Positions 8,567-17,325 of a stretch of DNA of 64,000 nucleotides are shown one piece after another. The stretch is taken from contig NZ_WRXN01000001.1 of assembly GCF_009758205.1 (NCBI RefSeq), forward strand, positions 992,001 through 1,056,000, in the 5' to 3' direction. Under the pieces are notes generated by a model. It saw nothing but the letters and a program-made list of their open reading frames with translations, was not told the DNA's origin and did no database searches. The translations under genes and the position numbers were made by a program. The stretch's first letter is position 1. Every line of letters starts with the position of its first letter. The DNA is from Chitinophaga tropicalis. Lineage in GTDB: Bacteria > Bacteroidota > Bacteroidia > Chitinophagales > Chitinophagaceae.

Positions 8567-9547
8567 ATGAAGCATATATCCATCCTCGTTCCCAAAAAAG
8601 CTATCCTGGCCAGCCTTGAAGGTACCCGCCAGTTATTTACACAGGTGAATGGCTTTTGTCAGTCGAAAGGTGAACCACCTTTATTCAAAGTACAACTGGT
8701 AGGGCTTGCTAAGGAAACTCCGGTAAGTGGGGGGTTGTTTACGGTGCATACTGAGACATTATATTCTGATGTGGAAAAAACTGATCTCATTATCATTCCG
8801 GCCATTGATGGTGACCTGCAGGCAGCAGTGGAAGATAACAAAGAATTCATTCCATGGATCACCAGGCATTATAAGAATGGCGCGGAAGTAGCCAGCCTTT
8901 GTCTTGGCGCTTTCCTGCTGGCTTCAACAGGTTTACTGAACGGGAAAAAGTGTGCTACACATTGGCTGGCGGCAAATGAGTTCAGGGCAATGTTCCCGGA
9001 AGTAGATCTGATCACGGAGAAGATCATCACTGATGAACAAGGTCTTTATTCAAGCGGAGGTGCATTCTCTTACCTGAACCTTATCCTGCATCTCATTGAG
9101 AAATATGCCGGTCGTGATATATCTGTGCTGGCAGCTAAAGTATTTGCCATAGAGATAGAAAGGCAGAACCAGTCTTCTTTTGTTATTTTCCGCGGACAAA
9201 AAGATCATGCAGATGAACCTGTAAAGATGGCGCAGGAATTTATTGAGAACAATGTAGCTGACAGGATCTCTATTGAAGACCTGGCAGTGAAATTTGCTAT
9301 TGGCAGGCGTAATTTTGAAAGAAGGTTTAAGAAGGCAACTAATAATACACCTATTGAGTACATACAGCGTGTGAAGATAGAAGCTGCCAAGAAATGCCTG
9401 GAGTCGGGTATGAAGACGGTAAATGAAGTGATGTATGATGTAGGTTATTCTGATGCAAAAGCATTCAGGACCATATTCAAAAGAATAACAGGTCTTTCTC
9501 CTATAGAGTACAAGAATAAGTATAACAGGGAGCTGGAACCGGCATAA
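8567..9547 (+). CDS. GlxA-like transcription regulator: DJ-1/PfpI domain plus AraC DNA-binding domain
   Basis: 326 residues. Residues ~1-190 form a class I glutamine-amidotransferase/DJ-1-like domain; the nucleophile-elbow motif is visible as VASLCLGAFLLASTGLLNG with Cys112, followed by CATHW. Residues ~217-320 are an AraC/XylS double helix-turn-helix (ISIEDLAVKFAIGRRNFERRFK and TVNEVMYDVGYSDAKAFRTIFKRITGLSPIEYK). GlxA-type proteins sense a small molecule with the N-terminal domain, which is usually not catalytic, and activate or repress adjacent genes. The MFS gene 12 nt upstream is the natural target. A strong hairpin follows at 9558. No effector can be inferred. Confidence 0.9.
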   Translation: MKHISILVPKKAILASLEGTRQLFTQVNGFCQSKGEPPLFKVQLVGLAKETPVSGGLFTVHTETLYSDVEKTDLIIIPAIDGDLQAAVEDNKEFIPWITRHYKNGAEVASLCLGAFLLASTGLLNGKKCATHWLAANEFRAMFPEVDLITEKIITDEQGLYSSGGAFSYLNLILHLIEKYAGRDISVLAAKVFAIEIERQNQSSFVIFRGQKDHADEPVKMAQEFIENNVADRISIEDLAVKFAIGRRNFERRFKKATNNTPIEYIQRVKIEAAKKCLESGMKTVNEVMYDVGYSDAKAFRTIFKRITGLSPIEYKNKYNRELEPA

Positions 9548-9557
9548 TCATTTTTGT

Positions 9558-9587
9558 GTGCAGTCCCAATCATGGTTGGGACTGCAC
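9558..9587. terminator. Hairpin between convergent genes
   Basis: GTGCAGTCCCAA pairs perfectly with TTGGGACTGCAC. The stop codon of the convergent DinB-like gene (9570-9572) lies inside it. There is no T-run on either side, so it may act as a 3'-end stabiliser as much as a terminator. Confidence 0.55.
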
Positions 9588-10043
9588 ATACAATAACTGT
9601 TGTTTTACTGCCCCAAGATGATATGCCGCATGAGGCAGCAATGCTATTGTTCCCTGCAGCATTAAAGGGTCAGACCAATCGGTTACACTTTCAATAGCAG
9701 TTTTTAATTTGTCATAAGCTTCCTGAAGGTCCATCTGCAGTTTAGCCCATTGCGCTTCATCTACTTCACGGACCAGCCAGCTTTTATCCCATTCGCCTTC
9801 AGGCCGGTTTCCCTTGTAAAACTCCAGCGCAAAATAAATACTCCACCTGAGATGCTCTGTATGTGCTGCAATGGTAGAGCCTCCTTTTACAATAGGAGTG
9901 GATGCCTGGCGGGCATCGATAGTTTTTATGGCTGCAATAAATCCATGGCCGGGTTTGGGATCTATGACCCAGGTGGGACCTGCATTGACGCCAACATAAA
10001 GTTCATTAAGAAGATTCAGAACAGGTTTAAGAATGGCTTCCAT
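9570..10043 (-). CDS. DinB-like four-helix-bundle protein
   Basis: 157 residues counted from the ATG at 10043; an in-frame upstream start at 10121 would add 26 basic residues that look unlike the family and would abut the next gene. The helical pattern and histidine placement (AAHTEHLRW in helix 2 and LPHAAYHLGAVKQ near the C-terminus) fit the DinB/YfiT metal-binding triad. Members of this superfamily include thiol-dependent transferases (bacillithiol or mycothiol) and many uncharacterised stress proteins; the exact reaction is not predictable here. The C-terminal coding end overlaps the hairpin at 9558. It follows the DISM receptor gene on the same strand after a 78-nt gap. Confidence 0.75.
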   Translation of the reverse strand: MEAILKPVLNLLNELYVGVNAGPTWVIDPKPGHGFIAAIKTIDARQASTPIVKGGSTIAAHTEHLRWSIYFALEFYKGNRPEGEWDKSWLVREVDEAQWAKLQMDLQEAYDKLKTAIESVTDWSDPLMLQGTIALLPHAAYHLGAVKQQLLYVQSQP

Positions 10044-10121
10044 GATTTGTTTTTTGGGTTGACAGATGAGTCTGGGATAGGAGGACTTTATAAAATTATT
10101 TTTTTTTGGCTTAGCGGCCAC

Positions 10122-11909
10122 TTATTCTGCACTGGTAGCAGTATTCATTTTTTTATTCAGTCTTGCTTTGGCTTGCCGTACACTTGCTGGCTCAATATTA
10201 AGCAATGCCGCAATCTCTTTTGTTGAGAGGTTAATGTGGAAATAGGCGTAAAGTCTCAGCTCATTATTGGTTAATGAAGGGTGCTGGGCTTTGAGATTTT
10301 CAAAAAAGCCGGGGTGTACCTGTTCGAAATGTAATCTGAATTTATCCCATTCTGCATCGAGGTATTGATTGTCTTTCAGCGTAGACTTTATACTCTTTAG
10401 CCCGGGATGTTTAACATGTGGATAGAGGTGGTCAATATCCTGCAACTGTTTTTTCAGATCGTCAAGCAGTTTGTTTTTCTGGTGGATGTACAGGCTGTTA
10501 CTAACCAGTTCCCGGTTATTGGCGTCCAGTTTCTGTTGTAATTGTTCGTTCCTGTCTTTCTCCTGTTGGATTGCCTGTGTAATGACTGCATTCTCTTCTT
10601 CTATCTGCAGCCGTTTAACGCTGCTTTGTACTATGTCTGATTCCAGTTTGCTGATCTCCTGTTCCTTTGCATGCAGTTCATCATTGACAGTCCTTATTCT
10701 TGTTACCAGGGCTACTGCAAATGTTATGATCTGTGAGAGGATAGCTATTTCCGGCAGGAGGGAACTGTTTCTTGTATAAGTTGGAGCAGAGTTGATGATG
10801 AAATATACAGCAATACCTGCGCCGAGAATGATTGGAAGCGTGTTGGCCAGCAGGAAAGGCTGAGCGGCCCTTATCCGGCGTTTCCACGCAACAGCGCTGG
10901 TTATAAAAGTGGCAGCAATGACAAGTAATATGATGATGTTATCGTAGAACAGCGTGTAACTGTCCAGGTAATATATTCCTGTTAGGGTAATGATAGCGGG
11001 TATCAGTTCGAACGTAACATAGCCAAGCAGAATGTATTTAAGAAGCCTGTCATAAAGCGGCAGCAACTCTTTCGTGCGCAGGTATGATCTTGTAAGCTGG
11101 ATAATTCCTGAAAGCATAATAATGCAGCCAATATGGAGGAAGAAGGCGTTAAGGTCATAATGGTAAACGGAGCCATTGGGTGTTAACCTGATATTGTAAA
11201 CGCTGAATGGCAGGAGCAGATTTAAAAAATGTTTGAAAGAGGTGATAAAGGTAATAGCTCCCACCTGAACAACCAGGTGCCAGAGGTATGTATTATCCTT
11301 TAACTGGAAAAGAATGTACAGGTTATAACAGGAGAAACAGAGCAGCATTACGATACAGATCAGCCAGGAATACCATAGAAATTGTTCCCGTCCGGTAAAG
11401 GAGAGCTCTTTCTCCATCACAATGACGGGGTTTATTTTATATCCATAGCGTTTCAGATCTCTGACATCTATTTTCAGGTATAATGTATTTTTAGTGTTCC
11501 CTTTTAAAGTACAGGGGATGACTCCTCTTTCACGCTGTCTGTCATGTACCGCTAAACCGGCAGTGCGGCTTTCCCATTTTCTGCTGTCTGTATTGAAAAT
11601 ATAAAGTGTATAGTTCAGAGGTAGTGATAAAGAGAGCTGGTATTTCTCTGTATTGGGATAAGGGTTGGCGATAATTACTCTTATCCAGTAGAAGTCTGCA
11701 GCGGAAGTACTTAACGGGGTATTGGACCTGAAAACAAGTGAAGCATCTGCCTGCACCTGTTCAAAGCTGTAACGTTTGTCTGCCAGGACATCGTAAGTTG
11801 CTATACTTAGTGATGGATCGTTTGTTAAGTAATGCAGGGATTGGGCTTTCAGCGTGAAAGATGTGTAAAGAAGTATAGAGAATATATAAAAAAAACTGCG
11901 AAGAGGCAT
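10122..11909 (-). CDS. 7TM-DISM sensor with coiled coil and LuxR-type DNA-binding C-terminus
   Basis: 595 residues. After a signal peptide (ending LKAQS) comes a periplasmic beta-sandwich of DISMED2 type (~residues 28-165, DFYWIRVIIANPYPNTEKYQLSL, then NTLYLKIDVRDLKRYGY). Seven hydrophobic segments follow (~175-400), then a long coiled coil (~405-490, ELHAKEQEISKLESDIVQ). The C-terminal domain (~535-590, SLTNNELRLYAYFHINLSTKEIAALLNIEPASVRQAKARLNKKM) is a LuxR-like helix-turn-helix. This makes it a one-protein membrane receptor and transcription regulator with no histidine kinase, a layout known in Bacteroidota. The ligand is probably carbohydrate-like, but unknown. The divergent region 11910-12138 carries repeated GGGTTATAT half-sites that may be its binding sites. 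Confidence 0.85.
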   Translation of the reverse strand: MPLRSFFYIFSILLYTSFTLKAQSLHYLTNDPSLSIATYDVLADKRYSFEQVQADASLVFRSNTPLSTSAADFYWIRVIIANPYPNTEKYQLSLSLPLNYTLYIFNTDSRKWESRTAGLAVHDRQRERGVIPCTLKGNTKNTLYLKIDVRDLKRYGYKINPVIVMEKELSFTGREQFLWYSWLICIVMLLCFSCYNLYILFQLKDNTYLWHLVVQVGAITFITSFKHFLNLLLPFSVYNIRLTPNGSVYHYDLNAFFLHIGCIIMLSGIIQLTRSYLRTKELLPLYDRLLKYILLGYVTFELIPAIITLTGIYYLDSYTLFYDNIIILLVIAATFITSAVAWKRRIRAAQPFLLANTLPIILGAGIAVYFIINSAPTYTRNSSLLPEIAILSQIITFAVALVTRIRTVNDELHAKEQEISKLESDIVQSSVKRLQIEEENAVITQAIQQEKDRNEQLQQKLDANNRELVSNSLYIHQKNKLLDDLKKQLQDIDHLYPHVKHPGLKSIKSTLKDNQYLDAEWDKFRLHFEQVHPGFFENLKAQHPSLTNNELRLYAYFHINLSTKEIAALLNIEPASVRQAKARLNKKMNTATSAE

Positions 11910-12058
11910 AAGAGATTGGTTGCGAAATACTTCGCGGTAGAGCTAAAATAGGTGTTTTAGCTTGTAAATGCAAAGAGTAAGGCTAAGTTGACGTGATACT
12001 ATTTAAATTCCAGGCAGGCTCAGGTTAAAAGTTACACAACCTGAATTTGCTCATTTTA

Positions 12059-12124
12059 GGGTTATATTACCCTGATATAACCAGATTTCCCCCTTTTTTG
12101 GGTTATATTCATTAAAAATAACCC
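12059..12124. promoter_or_regulatory. Two tandem inverted repeats of GGGTTATAT (candidate operator)
   Basis: GGGTTATAT at 12059-12067 faces ATATAACC at 12075-12082 with a 7-nt spacer. A second GGGTTATAT at 12100-12108 faces ATAACCC at 12118-12124. The two left arms are 41 bp apart, close to four helical turns. They lie between the divergent DISM/LuxR gene and the small gene at 12139, ending 14 nt before its start codon. Confidence 0.5.
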
Positions 12125-12138
12125 AAAAACATGGCTGT

Positions 12139-12444
12139 ATGTCCCCATTCTCCTTTACTTTCTCTTCACCCACCACTTACCAGGCAAAGGGATCAGATGC
12201 GGTGATTAAGTTTTATCCGGATACAGATGGTTGTCATTTTATATGGGAAGGTGAGCACATAAATAAAAATGGAACTTACCAGTTCGTGATGCATGATGGA
12301 GCTGTCTTCCTGGGGCTGAGTTTTAATTATGCGAGAGAGGAAACGTATAAATTTATTGTCCTGCAGACAGAAGAGGATACGATAGTTGGTTTTATGATCA
12401 GGGATAAAGAAGGCAGAGAGACAGAGTTCCGGAAAGCATCATAA
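12139..12444 (+). CDS. Small protein of unknown function, divergent from the DISM sensor
   Basis: 101 residues with no signal peptide. The sequence is beta-rich with regular alternation (GCHFIWEGEHINKNGTYQFVMHDGAVFLGLSF, then KFIVLQTEEDTIVGFMIRDKEGRETEFRK), resembling a small lipocalin-like or half-barrel fold. I do not recognise a family. The ATG at 12139 lies 14 nt after the repeated GGGTTATAT elements, so its expression is probably controlled there, possibly by the neighbouring sensor. A weak AAAGGG/CCCTTT pairing follows its stop. Its codon use is like that of its neighbours, which supports a real gene. Confidence 0.6.
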   Translation: MSPFSFTFSSPTTYQAKGSDAVIKFYPDTDGCHFIWEGEHINKNGTYQFVMHDGAVFLGLSFNYAREETYKFIVLQTEEDTIVGFMIRDKEGRETEFRKAS

Positions 12445-12499
12445 TCATCAAAAAGGGCATATCTGATCTATGATACACCCTTTGGGAATAATGAGGAAC

Positions 12500-13510
12500 C
12501 TACTTCCTGCCTTTGAACAGACCTGCTTTCATATTATCTGCTTCCGGAATGGAAGGCAGATCGGGTTGGCCTGGCAATGTAGCTTTTAATACTTTTGCCC
12601 TGTTGTTGCGCTGGACATTTTTGAAGACAAAACTGTTGTTGCTGGCCGGGACGAGGCCACTTTTCCAATTGCCGGCATTGTGAGTTACGTTGAGAAACAG
12701 AGAGTTTTCGAAACGTGCTTTCGGACTGGCGGCTTCAGGAATGGTCCAGAAATAATCACAATCGGCAATAATGTTATTACGGAATGAGAATTGTCCATCC
12801 TGCAGCCATACCCACATGGCGGCTTCATATGACCCATAAATAAATGTATTTGTAACTGAGAAATGCTGAACAGCTTTGAAAAAAAGTAAAGCGTTCTTGC
12901 AGTTATAAAAGACGCAATGATCGATGGAAGAATTTGGGCCATGTGCTCATACGCCGCCCTGAATGGGAGCTGAGTACCTGTCGCCGGCAAAGAAACATTG
13001 AGATACTGCCAGTCCTGTCAGCAGCGAATCTTCCTTAGTGATGGGATAATAATATTTTACAGTTGGATTGGCGTTGCCGGTAAATTTAAGCCCCTGTAAT
13101 TTGACGTTGTCTGCAGCTACCAGGAGCCCGACTGAATGAGGGAACTGTGCATCTGAATTATTGCCGGAGACTGATTGTATGACCGGCATTTTTGTTGGCA
13201 GCCAACCTGTGTCATCAGGGAGGGTAACGGCCTCAATGCTGAAACCTTTCTTCTCTTCACCTGCCGGCAACCGGATAACCAGTTTATCTGTCAGTGTGTA
13301 AAGGCCCGGAAATAACTTAATGGAAACCGGTTCTTTCCCGGTAAATGCGTTTGTTACAGCTATTGCTTTGTCCAGTGTTGCCAATGGGGCTGTAGCGGTA
13401 CCTGCTCCGGTATCTTTTCCTTTAAGCGGGTCTACAAAAATGGTTTGTGCGTTTAACTGCCAGCTGATGGCGAAAAGCAAAGTTGTAATCAGAAAAAGTG
13501 GTTTGTACAT
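12500..13510 (-). pseudogene. Secreted right-handed beta-helix protein interrupted by one in-frame TGA
   Basis: Translation from the ATG at 13510 gives a signal peptide (LNAQ), the DUF1565-like start TIFVDPLKGKDTGAGTATAPLATLDKAI, and beta-helix rungs, but a TGA at 12947-12949 (codon 188) stops it. Reading on in the same frame gives AHGPNSSIDHCVFYNCKNALLF and further good beta-helix rungs to the TAG or TAA-type stop at 12500, with no frame change. The full length would be 336 residues. A single base change (for example CGA or TGC to TGA) explains it. It is either a recent nonsense mutation or a sequence error; recoding as selenocysteine is unlikely, since I see no SECIS-like hairpin in the bases just downstream. 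The intact parent would be a pectate-lyase-fold secreted protein. Confidence 0.8.
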
Positions 13511-13577
13511 ATTTCTGTTCTTTAGTTCGGGGTGAATATAGGATGGGTGTTATACTTATGCTGTTCATGGGGCATTC

Positions 13578-13605
13578 AAGTTTGTTCAAGTTGTATTAAG
13601 TTTGT
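13578..13605. repeat. Three direct AAGTT repeats with exact 10-bp period
   Basis: AAGTTTGT starts at 13578 and 13598, and AAGTTGT at 13588, so the AAGTT core recurs every 10 bp. It lies 70-95 bp upstream of the beta-helix gene start at 13510, in the 273-nt gap 13511-13783 that otherwise holds nothing recognisable. Period and position suggest a binding site for an oligomeric activator. Confidence 0.4.
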
Positions 13606-13783
13606 AAATGATTGATTTATAGGCAGTAGTTGTCGTTTGAGACAAAATGGCTCTGGTTTTTTAAATTCTGGGGTAATATTAAATTCTCTATTTTTTAATA
13701 CAAGCTTGATTAGTTATAAGCAAAAGATGCCTTCCCGATCACTGGTTTCGAATAGTTATCAAGCCTAAAAAGAGAAATATGCA

Positions 13784-14647
13784 CTAACGATTTTCAACGC
13801 TTTTTAATCTTGACTTTAATTCGACTATTTCCTTTTGTTGCTCTTCATTTTTTTTATGCTCTTCTATCAAATAGAGGGTTAACTCTTCTATCTTTTGTAA
13901 AAGCTTTCTATTCAGTTCGCCGACATCCTGGCCATTGGTAGCAATTTCATCAGCAGTTGGCATTCCTTCAAGGTGTTTGTTCGTAGTTACATAGCTTTCG
14001 ACCTCCTTTAGTGAGGGAAGATGATAATCAGACCGGAATACATAGTCAGGCCAATCTGCAGAATTCGAGGTTACCTTGAGCCTGTGAGCGGTAATAGTTC
14101 CTGCAACAGCCAGCTTGGATTGAGGATTAGCAGTACCTATACCTACATTCCCATTTTGAATAAGTCTTAGTTCTGCATTATTAGTTGCCAGCCCTGCTAC
14201 CTTTATTGAGGTATAATCGCCCACTGCCTCATTATAACCATATGTCATTAAAATATTATTAGTTACACCATCAAGCGCACGAAAAACTCCTGTGGAAGAT
14301 CTTATATCACCATTTACCTGCAATGGTGTACGTCCGTCATCAGGAGTACCATTTATGACTAATCTGCCGGTTCCTGCATCATTGATTGTTGTTATCGAAC
14401 CTGCATTTGGTTGTATGCGGAGTTTGATAGGAGCTGAAGCATTTCTGTCGTATGCCTGGATAACGCCGTCGGTACCGAATCTAAATAGTTCTAATCCTGC
14501 CCCATTGCCACGTACATTGTTTACTCCCGTAATTTGAAGAAGGTTATTTGTGGTGTTGCCACTGTCGGAAACATTTTGCAATGTTTGACCTTGTGCGTTG
14601 GTCGTGATTACTAATGTAAAAAGGCAAAATAATTCTAACTGTTTCAT
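13784..14647 (-). CDS. Secreted tail-fibre-like protein with C-terminal coiled coil
   Basis: 287 residues with a signal peptide (ending TTNAQ). The middle resembles phage tail-fibre or S74-associated repeats (NGNVGIGTANPQSKLAVAGTITAHRLKVTSN). Then comes the block DYVFRSDYHLPSLKEVESYVTTNKHLEGMPTADEI and a terminal coiled coil (LNRKLLQKIEELTLYLIEEHKKNEEQQKEIVELKSRL). This C-terminal layout is common in secreted Bacteroidota proteins of unknown function. It is probably a trimeric surface or exported fibre. Base composition looks more A+T-rich than the neighbours, consistent with acquisition. No phage genes surround it. Confidence 0.75.
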   Translation of the reverse strand: MKQLELFCLFTLVITTNAQGQTLQNVSDSGNTTNNLLQITGVNNVRGNGAGLELFRFGTDGVIQAYDRNASAPIKLRIQPNAGSITTINDAGTGRLVINGTPDDGRTPLQVNGDIRSSTGVFRALDGVTNNILMTYGYNEAVGDYTSIKVAGLATNNAELRLIQNGNVGIGTANPQSKLAVAGTITAHRLKVTSNSADWPDYVFRSDYHLPSLKEVESYVTTNKHLEGMPTADEIATNGQDVGELNRKLLQKIEELTLYLIEEHKKNEEQQKEIVELKSRLKSVENR

Positions 14648-14738
14648 AGTAATGTAAAGAATTGGCCTGGAGAGATTATTAGTAGGTCAAAGGCGGATAA
14701 AAAAAGCAACACCGCATAAAACAGTATTGCTTTTTTAG

Positions 14739-14810
14739 TAGCCCGGACAAGAATCGAACTTGTATCTAAAGTTTAGGAAACTTCTATTCTATCCATTGAA
14801 CTACCGGGCC
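14739..14810 (-). tRNA. tRNA-Arg (anticodon CCT)
   Basis: On the minus strand a 72-nt cloverleaf is readable: acceptor GGCCCGG with CCGGGCT (terminal G:T), T8 and A9, D-arm GTTC/GAAT, anticodon stem GAAGT/ACTTT with loop TTCCTAA, variable AGAT, T-arm ACAAG-TTCGATT-CTTGT, discriminator A. The anticodon CCT reads AGG. No 3' CCA is encoded. It shares its architecture with the tRNA-Arg(CCG) at 20933. Confidence 0.93.
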
Positions 14811-14878
14811 ATTCCCTAAAGTGGAGTGCAAAAGTAAACGTTTTTTACAAATTTCGAACACCAACAGGGAAATAAGAT

Positions 14879-16660
14879 TTATTGATTATATATTTTCTCT
14901 ATTTGTTCCTGGTATTTCTGGTTGATGACCTTTCTTTTCACCTTGAGGGTGGGAGAGAGCTCACCATCTGCTACTGTCCATTCTTTGGGTAGCAGCTCAA
15001 ATTTCTTGATCTGTTCAATATGGCTGAAATACTGGTTGTATTTTTCCAGGATGGACTTAAACAGGGCCTGTATATCGGCATTTCTGAGCAGTTCTTCATG
15101 AGAGCCGTTGATACCTTTTTTTGCCGCCCAGCGTTCCAGTTGTGCAAAAGAGGGGACGATGAGGGCGCCTGTAAATTTGCGGTCTTCACCTACTACCATG
15201 ATCTGTTCAATGAAGGGAGATTCCTTGAATTTATTTTCTATTGGCTGTGGAGCAACGAATTTGCCGCCGGAAGTTTTGAAGAGCTCTTTTTTCCGGTCGG
15301 TTATTTTCAGGAATTTATTATTGACCAGCACGCCTATATCGCCGGTGTGGAACCATCCGTCTTTGATTGCATCGGCAGTCAGATCAGGGCGTTTATAGTA
15401 GCCCATGGCTATATTGGGGCCTTTGCACAGTATTTCACCATCCTCAGCTATTTTCACTTCAACGTTGCTGATAACAGGGCCTACGGTGCCAAACATCCTG
15501 TCTTTTACATCTACCCGGTTTACGCTGATAACAGGAGAGGTTTCTGTAAGGCCGTAGCCTTCCAGGATATTGATCTTTGCTCCTGTAAAGATCTTTAATA
15601 GTCTTATCTGGCAGGCGGCAGCGCCAACTACGACGGCATCTATATTACCGCCCAGGGCTTCCCGCCATTTACTGAAAATGAGTTTATTGGCAATGGCAAG
15701 TTGCAGATCGTACCACCATCCCTGTGACTGGTTGATCTCATATTTTTTGCCCAACTCTACTGCCCAGAAGAAAAGCGCGCGTTTAATACCTTTCAGCTCC
15801 AGGCCTTTAGCCATGATCTTTTCGTATACTTTTTCCAGTAGCCTTGGTACAGTGGTAAAGATGCTGGGTTTCAGCTCACGGAGATTTTCTGCAATGGTCT
15901 CCATACTCTCTGCATAGTAGATAGGTACGCCGGCAGTGAGATACACGTATGTCACCATCCGTTCAAACACGTGGTTGAGCGGAAGGAAGCTCATGGCTCT
16001 TGCATTCTGGCTTACAGGGAGATAGGGGATACAGGAAAGCACGTTGCTCATGATATTCCGGTGACTGAGCATTACACCTTTGGGTGTGCCGGTGGTACCG
16101 GATGTATAGATGATAGTGGCCAGTTGTTCCGGAGTTATACTGTCTTTTATAGCCGTTACTCTTGCTATATTTTCTTCTGTGGCCATAGCAGGTATTTCCA
16201 GCCAGTGGCGAACCCCTTCAATTTTATTGAAGGAGAAGATCTCTTTAAGATGTGGAAGTTTATGCCGGAAAGGAGTGATCTTGTCCAGCAGTTCTTTACT
16301 GCTGACGAAGAGTATTGTGGCGGTACAGTCATTCAGCACAAATTCCATTTCATGTTCACTCAGGGTAGGATAGAAGGGAATCAGCACGGCTCCCGCCTGC
16401 TGGCAGGCCAGGTCTGTTATGACCCATTCCGGCCGGTTGGGCGAGACAAGGGCTATCTTATCACATCCTTCCGGAGTATGATCGCCTTTCCCGATTCCCA
16501 GTTGCAGCAATCCGGCGCTGAAACGCAGGGTAAGGTCGGCTACTTCGTTTGTACTGTATTTTCTCCAGGCGTTGTTTTCTTTACCTACCAGCATATCCGG
16601 TTTAGGAAAATGTTTCAGCTGGTGTTCTATAATGTCAAATAGTCTGCTGGGTTGATCCAT
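14879..16660 (-). CDS. Long-chain fatty acid-CoA ligase (AMP-forming)
   Basis: 593 residues, the usual length for the FadD/FAA group. The P-loop-like AMP motif IIYTSGTTGTPKGVMLSH lies at ~183-200, EGYGLTETSP at ~367-376, the adenylation motif DGWFHTGDIG at ~434-443 and TDRKKELFKTSGGKFVAP at ~454-471. A lysine near the C-terminus within LKVKRKVI is the likely A10 catalytic lysine. It activates free fatty acids to acyl-CoA via acyl-AMP at the inner membrane face, feeding lipid synthesis or beta-oxidation. The gene for the small 2TM protein lies 35 nt upstream on the same strand and may be cotranscribed. The chain-length preference is not readable. Confidence 0.92.
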   Translation of the reverse strand: MDQPSRLFDIIEHQLKHFPKPDMLVGKENNAWRKYSTNEVADLTLRFSAGLLQLGIGKGDHTPEGCDKIALVSPNRPEWVITDLACQQAGAVLIPFYPTLSEHEMEFVLNDCTATILFVSSKELLDKITPFRHKLPHLKEIFSFNKIEGVRHWLEIPAMATEENIARVTAIKDSITPEQLATIIYTSGTTGTPKGVMLSHRNIMSNVLSCIPYLPVSQNARAMSFLPLNHVFERMVTYVYLTAGVPIYYAESMETIAENLRELKPSIFTTVPRLLEKVYEKIMAKGLELKGIKRALFFWAVELGKKYEINQSQGWWYDLQLAIANKLIFSKWREALGGNIDAVVVGAAACQIRLLKIFTGAKINILEGYGLTETSPVISVNRVDVKDRMFGTVGPVISNVEVKIAEDGEILCKGPNIAMGYYKRPDLTADAIKDGWFHTGDIGVLVNNKFLKITDRKKELFKTSGGKFVAPQPIENKFKESPFIEQIMVVGEDRKFTGALIVPSFAQLERWAAKKGINGSHEELLRNADIQALFKSILEKYNQYFSHIEQIKKFELLPKEWTVADGELSPTLKVKRKVINQKYQEQIEKIYNQ

Positions 16661-16695
16661 AATAGCTTTGGTGGTACTTTGTATTGAATGTGGAA

Positions 16696-16986
16696 TTATA
16701 AGCCTCTTCTTTCTTTTTCTGCCTGCAATTTATCATATTCTCTGAGAGTATCACCAAAAGGATCGCGATGCCAGGCATTATAATACTGGAAAGCTAATCC
16801 CAGGCCCCATCCCAGCGCCGGCCATACAGGCCATGGGGCACCTGTGTTAAAATCACCGTCTGTAAAATACCAGATAGCCCAGAGGAATGCGTTTACGATA
16901 AGGTAAACCATTAAGGACGTTTTGAAAGAGGTACGGGCTTTGGCAATTTTCCATAGCCGTTCGTCCCGTTGAGTAGTTGTTTCCAT
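16696..16986 (-). CDS. 2TM-domain membrane protein
   Basis: 96 residues: a basic N-terminus (RDERLWKIAKARTSFKTSL), then two membrane segments (VYLIVNAFLWAIWYF and WPVWPALGWGLGLAFQYYNAW) joined by a short acidic and proline-rich loop, then a charged tail (EYDKLQAEKERRGL). This is the 2TM domain seen across Bacteroidota, sometimes fused to kinases and sometimes alone; its function is not known. It lies 35 nt upstream of the acyl-CoA ligase on the same strand. The upstream region 16987-17325 (about 340 nt) shows no gene. Confidence 0.8.
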   Translation of the reverse strand: METTTQRDERLWKIAKARTSFKTSLMVYLIVNAFLWAIWYFTDGDFNTGAPWPVWPALGWGLGLAFQYYNAWHRDPFGDTLREYDKLQAEKERRGL

Positions 16987-17325
16987 ATGTATCAGGTTTT
17001 AGTGCAGAGCTGATTAAATATAAATATTTTTTCCTGAATATCGGTTATTTCCGGTACAGGAGCCGGAAAGAAAAAATCACTGCAGGGGCTGCAACTGCAA
17101 ATTTATTTCAGCAGGAAGAGTTAACTTTGAGAGAGAACCTGACAGACAGACCATTTGAGTACATGATATAGAAAAACGATACAAGGTTATCCCGGCATTC
17201 CACGAAGATTCGCTATAACATTTCAAATAAACTTATTGACAGAACATTATTACGCTTTATGCTAAAGATTGTGTCTTAATGGTTATTTAATTGATGAAAC
17301 CCAGAGCGTTTTATTTAATAATGCA

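Noticed and set aside
12947..12949. TGA read as selenocysteine
   Set aside because: No SECIS-like hairpin was seen just downstream, and beta-helix proteins are not known selenoproteins; a point mutation is simpler.
12685..12990. A 101-codon minus-strand open frame bridging the broken beta-helix gene
   Set aside because: It is out of frame with both beta-helix halves, which join in one frame through the TGA; the bridging frame is chance.
13784..14647. Prophage remnant, because of the tail-fibre-like protein
   Set aside because: It has a signal peptide and no phage neighbours; such proteins are common secreted products in Bacteroidota.
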